From Puteibacter caeruleilacunae (GTDB lineage Bacteria > Bacteroidota > Bacteroidia > Bacteroidales > Prolixibacteraceae): 64,000 nt of DNA. The stretch spans positions 744,723 through 808,722 of the forward strand of contig SJCO01000001.1 of the NCBI GenBank assembly GCA_005217565.1. Direction: 5' to 3'. Of the stretch, positions 36,980 through 46,103 are shown piece after piece. Both the position numbers and the translations under genes were made by a program. The notes below the pieces were generated by a model. That model was not told the DNA's origin. It was given only the letters and a program-made list of their open reading frames with translations, and did not search any database. Each line of letters opens with the position of its first letter. The stretch's first letter is position 1.

Positions 36980-37265
36980 ATTTATGTTTTTCACAAAAAT
37001 AATGTTTTATCTATTGGGTCGTTGCTTTTAAGGCATTATTATACCTTGAGAGGAGAGTAAAATGAAGGTGATGGAAATTGATGTTGTAAAAAAGCATTAG
37101 GAATTTGGAATTTACATTATTAAATATGTATATTTGAATATAGGGGAAGCGAAAAATGGATCATGTAATAAATGGGGGCATATGTTATATTGCATGAATT
37201 TACATTTTTGAAGCAGTTTTGATTATAATTGTAGGGCAAAAACTAATACCACATCAAAACGCAAT

Positions 37266-37844
37266 ATGACTAACGAACGTATCATATGGAAAAATTTTAA
37301 GAACGGAGAAAAATCTGCTCTGTCGTTCATCTATTACCAGCATGTTGATGCTTTATTCAACTTTGGGATGAAGATAAGTTCTAATCCTGATTTGGTAAAA
37401 GATGCAATGCAAGAGCTATTCTATGATTTGATTCGTCAGAAGAAAACCTTGGGGGAGGTTAAGAATATCCGATTCTATTTATTAAAATCTTTACGACGTA
37501 GGATTTTAAAATCGTTAGCAAAATCAAGGAAAAGTGTTGATATAGAGGATAATCCAGAAGTGATACCTTTTGATGTGGATTATTCTATTGAAGAAGAGTT
37601 GATCAAAAATGAGGATAAGAGTGTAAGAGAGAGAAAACTGTTATCAGCTTTACAAAAATTATCTCCGCGACAGAAAGAGGCCATTTATCTACGATTTAAT
37701 TGCGAAATGGAATATGATGAAATTTGTGAAATCATGGATTTAAATTATGATTCTGCAAGAAAGCTTGTACATCGATCACTTAAATCGTTGAGGGAAGTAA
37801 TGGGCGAACCAACCAGAAAAAGTATTCTATTGTTAATTGCTTGA
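37266..37844 (+). CDS. ECF-type RNA polymerase sigma factor
   Basis: A 192-residue sigma-70 family protein of the ECF group used by Bacteroidota to control SusC-type loci. Region 2 is at about 18-85 (ALFNFGMKISSNPDLVKDAMQE, FYLLKSLRRRI) and region 4 at about 125-185 (LQKLSPRQKEAIYLRF, YDEICEIMDLNYDSARKLV). The fecR-like anti-sigma gene comes next, then a susC with an STN domain. This is the complete trans-envelope relay in which substrate at the SusC signals through FecR to release the sigma factor. Confidence 0.95.
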   Translation: MTNERIIWKNFKNGEKSALSFIYYQHVDALFNFGMKISSNPDLVKDAMQELFYDLIRQKKTLGEVKNIRFYLLKSLRRRILKSLAKSRKSVDIEDNPEVIPFDVDYSIEEELIKNEDKSVRERKLLSALQKLSPRQKEAIYLRFNCEMEYDEICEIMDLNYDSARKLVHRSLKSLREVMGEPTRKSILLLIA

Positions 37845-37983
37845 TATTGAATGTGTAATTGCCGGTAATTGATGTTTCTTAACTTTTTTTGTTAAAATGT
37901 GTTAATTTTTTTCAATTTTAGTGTCCACAAAATCAAAATAGGTGACTCTTTATATACAGAACATGGATTATTAGGTTGAACTA

Positions 37984-39210
37984 ATGACAGAAAAGAACTA
38001 CAAAAAATATTCACTGAACGATTTCCTGGAAGACAGGGAGTTTATTTCATGGGTACTGTATGGAAGAGTTACAGCTGATGATTGGGATTCGTTCTTAGAG
38101 CGTTATCCTAAAAAAGCTAAGGACTTTAATCGTGCAATAGAGATTGTTTCATCATTCAGAGAAATTGAATCAAATTTACCAGAAGAAGAAGTTTATCGTT
38201 TGTGGAAACAAATTGATTTATTCGATAGTGAATATAACACTAAGAAACGCAGATTATCTGTTTATTTAAGATATGCAGCTATCGCAATCATTTTTGTCAG
38301 CATAGGATATTCTGTTTCCTGGTTATTGCAAGAAAGAAATCCTTCAACCTTTGACTTGAGTCAGGTAGATATGACTCAGTATACTGGTAACGAATCACAA
38401 TTGATTTTAGCTGATGGAAGATCTGTAGAACTTGCTGATAATTCAACAATTGAATATGATCAAACAGGAGATGAAATTGTTGTCGATTCTGATTCCATTA
38501 TTACACAGAGAGATGATAAAGAACAGATATCTGAAACCGTCGCAAGTATCTCTATGAATCAAGTAATGATTCCAAAAGGTAAATTTTCAAAAGTAACCTT
38601 AACAGATGGTACTAAAGTGTGGTTGAACTCAGGAAGTCGATTGATTTACCCTGCTCGTTTTGCAAACAATCGAGAGGTTTTTTTGATTGGCGAAGGTTAC
38701 TTTGATGTAACAAAAAATAGTGAATTTCCGTTTATAGTGCGGACGGCGGAAGTAAATGTAAAAGTGTTAGGAACTAAATTTAGCGTAATTGCTTATCCCG
38801 AGGAAGAAACCGTTGAAACAGTATTAGTAGAAGGTAAAGTTGAATTTAGTGAGAATGAGGAACTGGCAATCTTATCAGATCCAGTAATATTATCCCCAAA
38901 TCAGAGAGCGATATATTCAAAACGAACAACTGAGACAATTATTGATCGAGTTGATGTAGAATTATATACAAGCTGGATTAATGGAATGTTTAAGTTCGAA
39001 GGAGAGAAATTGGAAGTTGTGATTAGAAAAATATCTGATTTCTATGGTGTTGACTATTATTTAGATCCTGCATTGATTAATGAACATAAAATATCAGGGA
39101 AGTTGGATCTAAAAGACACATTAAACGATGTATTGCTTGTAATTAGTGAAATGGCTCCAATAAAATATAGGGTAGAGGAAAATAAAGTAAAGGTATTCAA
39201 TAAGAATTGA
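37984..39210 (+). CDS. FecR-family anti-sigma factor
   Basis: A 408-residue inner-membrane regulator. The N-terminal 90 residues are cytoplasmic and should hold the sigma factor; a membrane helix follows (about 94-112, YAAIAIIFVSIGYSVSWLL). The periplasmic part has the FecR domain (about 195-290; KVTLTDGTKVWLNSGSRL, EVFLIGEGYFDV, VKVLGTKFSVIAY) and the C-terminal DUF4974-like STN-binding domain (about 335-405; LEVVIRKISDFYGV, GKLDLKDTLNDVL). It partners with the sigma factor upstream and the STN domain of the SusC downstream. Confidence 0.95.
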   Translation: MTEKNYKKYSLNDFLEDREFISWVLYGRVTADDWDSFLERYPKKAKDFNRAIEIVSSFREIESNLPEEEVYRLWKQIDLFDSEYNTKKRRLSVYLRYAAIAIIFVSIGYSVSWLLQERNPSTFDLSQVDMTQYTGNESQLILADGRSVELADNSTIEYDQTGDEIVVDSDSIITQRDDKEQISETVASISMNQVMIPKGKFSKVTLTDGTKVWLNSGSRLIYPARFANNREVFLIGEGYFDVTKNSEFPFIVRTAEVNVKVLGTKFSVIAYPEEETVETVLVEGKVEFSENEELAILSDPVILSPNQRAIYSKRTTETIIDRVDVELYTSWINGMFKFEGEKLEVVIRKISDFYGVDYYLDPALINEHKISGKLDLKDTLNDVLLVISEMAPIKYRVEENKVKVFNKN

Positions 39211-39229
39211 TAGTATTGAAAAAAAGAAT

Positions 39230-39257
39230 GGCGAGAGATGCTGCAACATTTCCCGCC
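39230..39257 (+). promoter_or_regulatory. Hairpin 1 with CTGCAA loop, after fecR
   Basis: GGCGAGAGATG (39230-39240) pairs with CATTTCCCGCC (39247-39257) with one mismatch and one G-T pair; the loop is CTGCAA. No T run follows, so it is not a standard terminator. It is the first of three hairpins here with this loop. Confidence 0.55.
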
Positions 39258-39436
39258 TGGGAAGTACAATCGGTGTATTGATCATACTAAAGCGAACTGC
39301 AAATATACTGATAGAACTTCAATTTTCTTTAGAGAATGTTAATTCATATTGATTCTGAATAAATTAGATAGATGAGTTAATAACTAAAAACCTAAATATG
39401 CCTATGACGTGAACTTAAGTTGAACTCTAACAAAAA

Positions 39437-39460
39437 CGGGAAATGCTGCAACATTCCCCG
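39437..39460 (+). promoter_or_regulatory. Hairpin 2 with CTGCAA loop, before susC
   Basis: CGGGAAATG (39437-39445) pairs with CATTCCCCG (39452-39460) with one mismatch; the loop is CTGCAA. The stem sequence resembles that of hairpin 1. Confidence 0.55.
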
Positions 39461-39467
39461 CTTCTTA

Positions 39468-39485
39468 CAACCGCTGCAACGGTTG
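39468..39485 (+). promoter_or_regulatory. Hairpin 3 with CTGCAA loop, directly before susC
   Basis: CAACCG (39468-39473) pairs perfectly with CGGTTG (39480-39485), again with loop CTGCAA. It ends 37 bp before the susC start codon and so would lie in the susC mRNA leader. Confidence 0.6.
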
Positions 39486-39522
39486 AAATTTTAAGTGTAT
39501 AACAAAAAAACATGCCAAATTT

Positions 39523-42500
39523 ATGGAAAAAAATTGTAATTCCATTTACTTCTGGTATCAGGGAAGTATTAAAAGATTATTGCGAATAGCGAAATTTACA
39601 TTTGTTTTCTTACTGATTGGTTTAATGAGTTTTGCTGCGAGTACTTATTCGCAACAAACAAAGTTTTCATTCAAACTCAAAAATGTGTCTGTAAAGGCTG
39701 TTTTTGATGAGATAGAAAGTAATAGTGATTTCATATTCGTATACAACGACGATTTAATTAATGTAGATCGTAAGGTTGATGTTAAAGCGACGAACAATTC
39801 TGTTGAAAGAATTTTGGATAACCTTCTGGAAGGGACCAATAGTTCTTATAAGATCTATGATCGCCAGATTGTAATTGTAGCTAATGTAGGGGCTACACCT
39901 GATGTGCCTGCAGCTCAGCAACGCACGCTAAAAGGTTCTGTAGTTGATGAGAATGGGGAACCTATTCCTGGTGCTTCCATTGTTGTAAGAGGTACTACTA
40001 TTGGTGTAACTACCGATTTTGATGGTAACTTTAACTTGCAAGTTCCAGGTACTGCCGAAGTATTGGTGGTATCATTTGTAGGTATGGCAACACAGGAAAT
40101 TGCTATTGCAGGAAAGAGCGAGTTTAGGATTACATTGCAATCAGAAGCAACTGAGGTTGATGAGATTGTTGTAACTGCTCTTGGAATTGAGCGTGAAGCA
40201 AAAGCATTAGGTTATGCTGCAACTAAAGTAGCCGGAGAGGAGCTTGTACAAGCGAATACCATTAGTCCTGTTGCTGCATTACAAGGTAAGGCTGCCGGTC
40301 TTAGTATTTCTGGTAGTGATGGTGGTATCTTTGGTTCTAGTAAAATTGAAATCAGGGGAGTTTCTACATTGAACAGCCAGAACAATCAGCCTATCTTTGT
40401 TATTGATGGAGTAATTCTTGAAAATGCAATTGGTAGTGTAGGTAGCCACGACTGGTCGGGTAATGCAAACGACTTTGGTAACATGTTGAAAAACATGAAT
40501 GTTGACAATTATGAATCGGTAAATGTTCTTAAAGGATCTGCTGCGACAGCTCTTTATGGATCAAGAGGTATTAACGGTGCTGTTGTAATTAAAACAAAAG
40601 ATGGTTCCGGTGCCCAAGGTTTTGGTGTTACTATTACTCAAACAACATCTGTTGATCATGTTTATGGTCAGCCAGATTTTCAGTATGTTAAGGGGCGTGG
40701 TAATTATTATGGAAACCGTACGTATCTTGATGATCGATATGGACAGGGATTCGTAACTGTTAAAAAAGATGGAGTAGATGTTCCAACTTTAATAGGAAAC
40801 ACGAACAGAATGTTTGGCCCTAAATATGATCCTAATATTATGATAGAGGATTATGATGGCCAGATGGTTCCTTATGCTCCAGTTAAAGACCACTTCAAGA
40901 AAATGTATGATCTTGGCTGGGGATCTAATACAAATATCGCAATGAGGGGTAGCGATGAAAAAGGTAATTTCTACCTATCTATGGGCTATTCAACAAGAAA
41001 TGGTACTACTCCTAAAAACACGTTTGAAAAAACATCTCTTTTCTTCTCAGGTTCGAGAGTTTTGGCTGATTTCTTGAAAGTTAATGCTTCTGTATCTATT
41101 ACTGGATCTGAAGCAGGTAATCCTCCGGTTAACCTTGGAGAACAGCTGATTACCAACTTGTCATGGAACACAATGTATGATGCTGACAAATGGAGAAGAC
41201 GTGAGGTATTCCAGGCTCCACATGGTGGTACACCTAAAGGTAATCTAGGAGATGAGTATGCCAATGTTCCGGCTAATGGAACATGGTTCAGTACTTATTT
41301 GAATAAAAATGTGAGAAAAGAAATGGTAATTCGTCCTGTTGTCAAGTTAACTGCAACGGTTACGGACTGGATGAAGATTATGTTAGAAGGAAATATTAAC
41401 TTCTATAATATTCATGGAGAAACCAAGAATCTTGGTTCGGGTTACCAAAATGAAGGTGGATTCTATAGAATAACACACCTGGATGATCTATCAAAAACGG
41501 GAAAGCTTTCTTTCTTGTTTGATGAGGAAACAGGAGACTTCAATCATAGCTTGTTATTGCACGGTGAGATTTGGAGTCAAAGAAAAACAGAATCCGGTGG
41601 TCAGACAAGTGGTGGTTTAATTGTTCCTGGTCGATTCTTTATTGACAATTCTAAAAATACAAAGCAATTAACCGGTACAAGGGTGTTTGGAACTAAAGAC
41701 ATCTATTCGGCACTTTTCCGTTATAGTGTGGACTGGCGAGGACAGCTTTTTGTTGATGTTACTGGACGTAATGACTGGTCATCCGCATTGGTTTATTCAA
41801 ATGGTGAAGGAAATTATTCCTATTTCTATCCATCAGTGAGTGCTTCATGGTTGTTCTCTGACACATTTAGTGATGACATGCCTGCGTGGTTGAGTTTTGG
41901 TAAATTACGTGCTTCATGGGCACAGGTAGGTAATGATACTGGAGCTTATTCTATTAATAGGGGGTATTCAGTTGGTAGTATTGAACATTCTAACGGTAAT
42001 ATCATAACCAATACTCCTCCAGGGACTTTGGTGGATAAAAGCTTAGAGCCTGAGCAGAAAAATTCATACGAATTTGGACTGACATTAAATACGCTGCAGA
42101 ATCGTTTAAATCTTGATGTTGCTTATTTTGTGGATGAAACCTCGAAACAGATTAGTACTATTAACTTGCCTTCAGCTTCAGGATATAATAATATGTTGAC
42201 GAATGTTGGTACCATTGAAGGTAAAGGTGTTGAATTAACATTAACTGCAAAACCAATAAGGAATCGTAATTTCTCATGGACTTCTACTTTTAACTATTGG
42301 AAAGTGAAAAATGAGATTACTAAATTACATCCTTTGGCTGGTGATTATAAAGGACTCTACGGAAGTGTTACTTATGGTAATTATAGAGTTGGAGCTGTTG
42401 CATTCGAAGGTGGTGAATACGGAGTTCTATATAGTGACGCTACTATAGAAAAGAATGATGCTGGTCAGGCCGTAATGTCATGGCATGATGGAGTGAAAGC

Positions 42501-43215
42501 TCCTTATTACAAGCGTGCCGGCGGACGAGTTAAGGTTGGTAAAGTACGACCTGATTTCGAAGGCTCATGGGATAATAGTTTCAGTTACAAGAACTTTACA
42601 TTAGGATTCCTGATTGATATGCGTTTTGGTGGCGAAGTAGCTAGTTTCCCTGCTCGTTATGGTGCAGCATATGGTGTCTTAGAAACTTCACTTAATGCCG
42701 GAAAAACTAAAGGTGAATTAATCGCACGAAAAGGTGTGGACTGGACAAGTAAATATTCTGGCGATCAGTTTGAGAAAGGTATTGTGCCATCGGGTGTATT
42801 TGCTGATGGAACTGTGATAAATGGTCCTGATGGCAATGCGCACAATGTTGGCGGAATGACATGGGAGCAAGCTGCAGCAGCAGGAGCAGTTGATGATGCA
42901 GTGGAAGAAGGTTCATGGGCATATTGGCATAACTCTTGGGGAGCTGGTGTAGTAAATCCTAACTGGGTGTACACATTAGATTATATTGCTCTTCGTAACA
43001 TTTCATTGGGTTATAGTGTGAAATTACCAAAATACAAGATTCAGAACCTGAATATTAATCTGAATATCAGAAATGCAGGATATTTGCTTAACTCATCTCC
43101 TGCAAATATGCATCCAGAAGCAGGTCGAGGTACTGGTAGTGCACAATCTGCATTCCATCGTACACTATTGCCATACACAAGAACTTATACTTTAGCTCTT
43201 CAGTTCACATTTTAA
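39523..43215 (+). CDS. SusC/RagA-type TonB-dependent transporter with STN signalling domain
   Basis: A 1230-residue outer-membrane transporter. In order: signal peptide (about 20-44), STN/secretin-TonB domain (about 48-125; FKLKNVSVKAVFDEIESNS, VERILDNLLEGTN), carboxypeptidase-regulatory-like domain (about 134-210; LKGSVVDENGEPIPGASIV), TonB plug (about 215-345; GLSISGSDGGIFGSSKIEI, VNVLKGSAATALYGSRG) and the beta-barrel to the C-terminal Phe (YTLALQFTF). The STN domain fits regulation through the FecR protein encoded upstream. The susD gene follows after 18 bp. The transported glycan is inferred from the downstream enzymes only. Confidence 0.96.
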   Translation: MEKNCNSIYFWYQGSIKRLLRIAKFTFVFLLIGLMSFAASTYSQQTKFSFKLKNVSVKAVFDEIESNSDFIFVYNDDLINVDRKVDVKATNNSVERILDNLLEGTNSSYKIYDRQIVIVANVGATPDVPAAQQRTLKGSVVDENGEPIPGASIVVRGTTIGVTTDFDGNFNLQVPGTAEVLVVSFVGMATQEIAIAGKSEFRITLQSEATEVDEIVVTALGIEREAKALGYAATKVAGEELVQANTISPVAALQGKAAGLSISGSDGGIFGSSKIEIRGVSTLNSQNNQPIFVIDGVILENAIGSVGSHDWSGNANDFGNMLKNMNVDNYESVNVLKGSAATALYGSRGINGAVVIKTKDGSGAQGFGVTITQTTSVDHVYGQPDFQYVKGRGNYYGNRTYLDDRYGQGFVTVKKDGVDVPTLIGNTNRMFGPKYDPNIMIEDYDGQMVPYAPVKDHFKKMYDLGWGSNTNIAMRGSDEKGNFYLSMGYSTRNGTTPKNTFEKTSLFFSGSRVLADFLKVNASVSITGSEAGNPPVNLGEQLITNLSWNTMYDADKWRRREVFQAPHGGTPKGNLGDEYANVPANGTWFSTYLNKNVRKEMVIRPVVKLTATVTDWMKIMLEGNINFYNIHGETKNLGSGYQNEGGFYRITHLDDLSKTGKLSFLFDEETGDFNHSLLLHGEIWSQRKTESGGQTSGGLIVPGRFFIDNSKNTKQLTGTRVFGTKDIYSALFRYSVDWRGQLFVDVTGRNDWSSALVYSNGEGNYSYFYPSVSASWLFSDTFSDDMPAWLSFGKLRASWAQVGNDTGAYSINRGYSVGSIEHSNGNIITNTPPGTLVDKSLEPEQKNSYEFGLTLNTLQNRLNLDVAYFVDETSKQISTINLPSASGYNNMLTNVGTIEGKGVELTLTAKPIRNRNFSWTSTFNYWKVKNEITKLHPLAGDYKGLYGSVTYGNYRVGAVAFEGGEYGVLYSDATIEKNDAGQAVMSWHDGVKAPYYKRAGGRVKVGKVRPDFEGSWDNSFSYKNFTLGFLIDMRFGGEVASFPARYGAAYGVLETSLNAGKTKGELIARKGVDWTSKYSGDQFEKGIVPSGVFADGTVINGPDGNAHNVGGMTWEQAAAAGAVDDAVEEGSWAYWHNSWGAGVVNPNWVYTLDYIALRNISLGYSVKLPKYKIQNLNINLNIRNAGYLLNSSPANMHPEAGRGTGSAQSAFHRTLLPYTRTYTLALQFTF

Positions 43216-43233
43216 CCATTAAAAAGAGATAAA

Positions 43234-45087
43234 ATGAATAAGATAATAACTATAGCGATAGCTTTTATAGCAATACTGTTCGGCTTGCAAAGTTGCGATA
43301 AAGATGAGTTTGCCGAGAAAAACTCTAATCCTTCGGTAATTTCTGAGCCTAATATTAGTTTTTTGATCTCCAGAGCAATGCAGCAAATGTATAGTAATGA
43401 CTATACTATTTGGTTCTACCAATACAATGGTTATGTTTGGCCATATTCGCAAGCAGTGACTGCTGGAACAGGAGGTAATCTTACTACATTTAACGAAGGA
43501 GGTTTGTCTAGTTTTCAGGGCCTTCGTGGGACTCTGATTCCTGGTGTTGATGCCCGGATGAGAATCGATCTACTTGAAGATGAAGAGCAAAAAGCTCTAC
43601 ATCAGGGATTGAAAGGAATTTCTCTGGCTGTTAATATTTTTACTGGCATTGAGAATTTAGACTATGTGGGTGGATTGTCCTATTCTGAAGCCGGTTTGGC
43701 TAATTTTACCAACCCTCCGCTTCTTACTCCGAAAATTGACCTGCAGGAAGAGCTTTTTACCTTGTGGGCTAATCAGTTGGATGAAGCCATTGGTTATATG
43801 GAATTAGATAATCAGTTTTCGCTTGGAAATCAGGATTTAGTTTATAAGGGTGATTTTACCAAATGGATTAAGTTTTGTAACCTTTTGAAATTGAGGATTG
43901 CAGCACGTTTGATTAATGCCGATCGCGCAAAAGCGTTGGCAATTGCTGCTGAAGTTGGTGCATCAACATACATGGATGACTTAGGTGATGACTTCCTTTT
44001 TAATAAAGGTATAAATTATCGAGGAGATGGTAATGCTGTTGGTGGTGGTTGGACTGGTTATGCAGGTAATAATCTAATTGAATTCCTGAAATCCAATAAA
44101 GATCCACGCTTGCGTTTCCTTTTCAGAAAGAACAATTTTAATCCTGAGGTTATTGATGCGATTATTGAAACTAACGGGTTAGATGGACTTCCAACCCAGA
44201 TTCGAAGCATTATGAATACCACTGCTGAAGGAAAATTCGATAGCTGGATGGATGGCTATGAAGAGCCTTGGGTGAGATATTGGGGAGTACCAGTATCAAC
44301 TGCAGAAACCAGTAATGAGGAATATTTCCAACAAGAGAGTGAGTTTTTTGCAACAAAAGAGGATGGTTCAGGAAAGAAAACCTATATATGGTCTTCGGTA
44401 TTTGAAGAAAAGAATCAGCGTACAAGATATACCTATACCTATCCAACTAAACCGGGAGGAAGTGTAATACAGGTACTAGGGGATCAGGTAACAAGATATG
44501 TATTGCTTGGAAGTGCGGCTGAAACAAATCTTTATTTGGCAGAATTTAAATTATTGGGAGCAAGTCTTCCGATGACTGCCCAGGAATATTTAACAAGAGG
44601 AGTAACTTTCTCAGTACAGCGTATGGATGATTTGGCAGAGCGTCATGAAAATCCGTATTATGGAGGAGATCCTGTTCTTATTGATCCTGAGGAAGGTGCT
44701 ACTATGTTAAAAGATGGTGAAATCACAAATCTTCTTACGGGTGATGCATATACTTTAGATGGGACTGATGATTTGGAGAAGGTATACATTCAACAGTATG
44801 TGAATGATTTAATGACACCAATTAATCTTTGGACAACTGTTAGACGTAGTGGTATCCCTAAGGTTGGTAGTTCATATTTTGCTTGGGAAGATTTTGGTGT
44901 TAGTGATATTCCTAGGAGGGTACCAGTTGGCACGCCTGAACCAAATGATTTAATGTATGATATTTTGGTTGACTATATAAACAAGATTGGATTTACTACT
45001 AGTGATAATACTGCAGCAGTATTAGCTAATGAACGTTTATGGTTCGATATCAATAATCCAGATTACGGTGCAGGACCGAAAGAATAA
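43234..45087 (+). CDS. SusD/RagB-like (SusD-like_2) outer-membrane lipoprotein
   Basis: A 617-residue lipoprotein with signal and lipobox LQSC (Cys21), followed by the DKDEFAEKNSNPS start typical of the SusD-like_2 group. Helical TPR-like parts are seen at 140-165 and 185-215 (ELFTLWANQLDEAIGYM, WIKFCNLLKLRIAARL), and further family marks at DPRLRFLFRK and near the C-terminus (ERLWFDINNPDYG). It caps the SusC encoded 18 bp upstream and helps capture the glycan at the cell surface. A terminator follows, so sigma-fecR-susC-susD ends here. Confidence 0.93.
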   Translation: MNKIITIAIAFIAILFGLQSCDKDEFAEKNSNPSVISEPNISFLISRAMQQMYSNDYTIWFYQYNGYVWPYSQAVTAGTGGNLTTFNEGGLSSFQGLRGTLIPGVDARMRIDLLEDEEQKALHQGLKGISLAVNIFTGIENLDYVGGLSYSEAGLANFTNPPLLTPKIDLQEELFTLWANQLDEAIGYMELDNQFSLGNQDLVYKGDFTKWIKFCNLLKLRIAARLINADRAKALAIAAEVGASTYMDDLGDDFLFNKGINYRGDGNAVGGGWTGYAGNNLIEFLKSNKDPRLRFLFRKNNFNPEVIDAIIETNGLDGLPTQIRSIMNTTAEGKFDSWMDGYEEPWVRYWGVPVSTAETSNEEYFQQESEFFATKEDGSGKKTYIWSSVFEEKNQRTRYTYTYPTKPGGSVIQVLGDQVTRYVLLGSAAETNLYLAEFKLLGASLPMTAQEYLTRGVTFSVQRMDDLAERHENPYYGGDPVLIDPEEGATMLKDGEITNLLTGDAYTLDGTDDLEKVYIQQYVNDLMTPINLWTTVRRSGIPKVGSSYFAWEDFGVSDIPRRVPVGTPEPNDLMYDILVDYINKIGFTTSDNTAAVLANERLWFDINNPDYGAGPKE

Positions 45088-45152
45088 TAAATTTTCTTAA
45101 CTGGATTCAAACGATTTTAGTTAAACCAAATTTTTGAAAAAAAAGTACTATG

Positions 45153-45184
45153 AGGCTGTCCGATATTCAGGGCAGCCTTTTTTA
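45153..45184 (+). terminator. Rho-independent terminator after susD
   Basis: The stem AGGCTGTCC / GGGCAGCCT (45153-45161 and 45170-45178, one G-T pair) is followed by a T run. Its sequence resembles the terminator at 2481-2510. Confidence 0.8.
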
Positions 45185-45338
45185 AATGAGCCATGAATCA
45201 AAAATAACCGGATGGTGAAAGTTATCGGTTGAACAGGCTATATTACAATTCCTTTTAGTATTAAATATTGTTGGAATAATTTTTGTAATTTCAACAATGA
45301 TACTTTTTAGTGAACACCATCGTAAACTATTAACCGTT

Positions 45339-46007
45339 ATGTATAGAATATTATTTTTTAGTCTTGCCTTATTGCTAAGTGTATCGTTGTATGCACAGGA
45401 AATAATAGTAAAAGGTAAAGTAACTTGTTATAATAGATTTGGATTGAATAATGTGTCAATTATTGTGAAATCTACTAAACAAGAGTACAAAACTGATTCG
45501 CTGGGATTATTTAGTTTTAAATGTGATAAAGGAGAGATGCTACAATTTAAAGCTAGCGGATTTAGTTCTAAAAAAGTTAAATTGAAAAATTATCCTGATT
45601 CAGTGAATGTAGATCTACGTTTTATTGAAAATTCAAGGAATGTGGAAATTGCAACAGGTTATGGCTATATCTCAAAGGATAAATTAACCTATGCAATGCA
45701 GAATTTGTCAGGTGAAGATTTTAGTCGGTATAGTACAATTATTGAAGCTATTGAGGGGAAATTTACAAGTGTATCTATTACTTCTAATGGAATCCAAATG
45801 CGTGGTGCTAGTACTTTAAATCAAGGAGACGAAAATGCCTTATTGCTAATTGATGGCGTGAAAGTATCTTTTGGAGAGTTTAAGAATATTCCTACTTCAG
45901 AAATTAAATCTATTAATGTATTAAAAGGTGGTGCTGCAGCCAGGTATGGAGCACAAGGATTTGGCGGAGTTGTAGTGGTTGTTACAAAAGGTGGAAAGGC
46001 AAAATAA
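45339..46007 (+). CDS. Barrel-less carboxypeptidase-regulatory/TonB-plug protein
   Basis: A 222-residue protein with a signal peptide (about 1-20, ending SLYAQE), a carboxypeptidase-regulatory-like beta-sandwich (about 24-100; VKGKVTCYNRFGLNNVSIIV, DSLGLFSFKCDKGEML) and a TonB plug domain (about 105-222; IEAIEGKFTSVSI, IQMRGASTLN, ALLLIDGVKV, INVLKGGAAARYGAQGFGGVV). It stops where a SusC would begin its beta-barrel, so it cannot be a transporter. The sequence ends cleanly and a terminator follows, so truncation by accident is not obvious. Small plug-only proteins exist in this phylum; their role is not known to me. The ATG at 45339 gives the proper signal peptide. Confidence 0.8.
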   Translation: MYRILFFSLALLLSVSLYAQEIIVKGKVTCYNRFGLNNVSIIVKSTKQEYKTDSLGLFSFKCDKGEMLQFKASGFSSKKVKLKNYPDSVNVDLRFIENSRNVEIATGYGYISKDKLTYAMQNLSGEDFSRYSTIIEAIEGKFTSVSITSNGIQMRGASTLNQGDENALLLIDGVKVSFGEFKNIPTSEIKSINVLKGGAAARYGAQGFGGVVVVVTKGGKAK

Positions 46008-46030
46008 ATTATTTATACGATGAAGATCTT

Positions 46031-46065
46031 AAAGGATTTGACCTAGTTGGCTGAATCCTTTTTTT
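46031..46065 (+). terminator. Rho-independent terminator after the plug-only gene
   Basis: AAAGGATT (46031-46038) pairs with AATCCTTT (46054-46061) across a 15-base loop and is followed by T residues. Confidence 0.65.
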
Positions 46066-46103
46066 ATTAATTCCACCTGATTCCCAACCAGCAGTTCTAT
46101 AAC

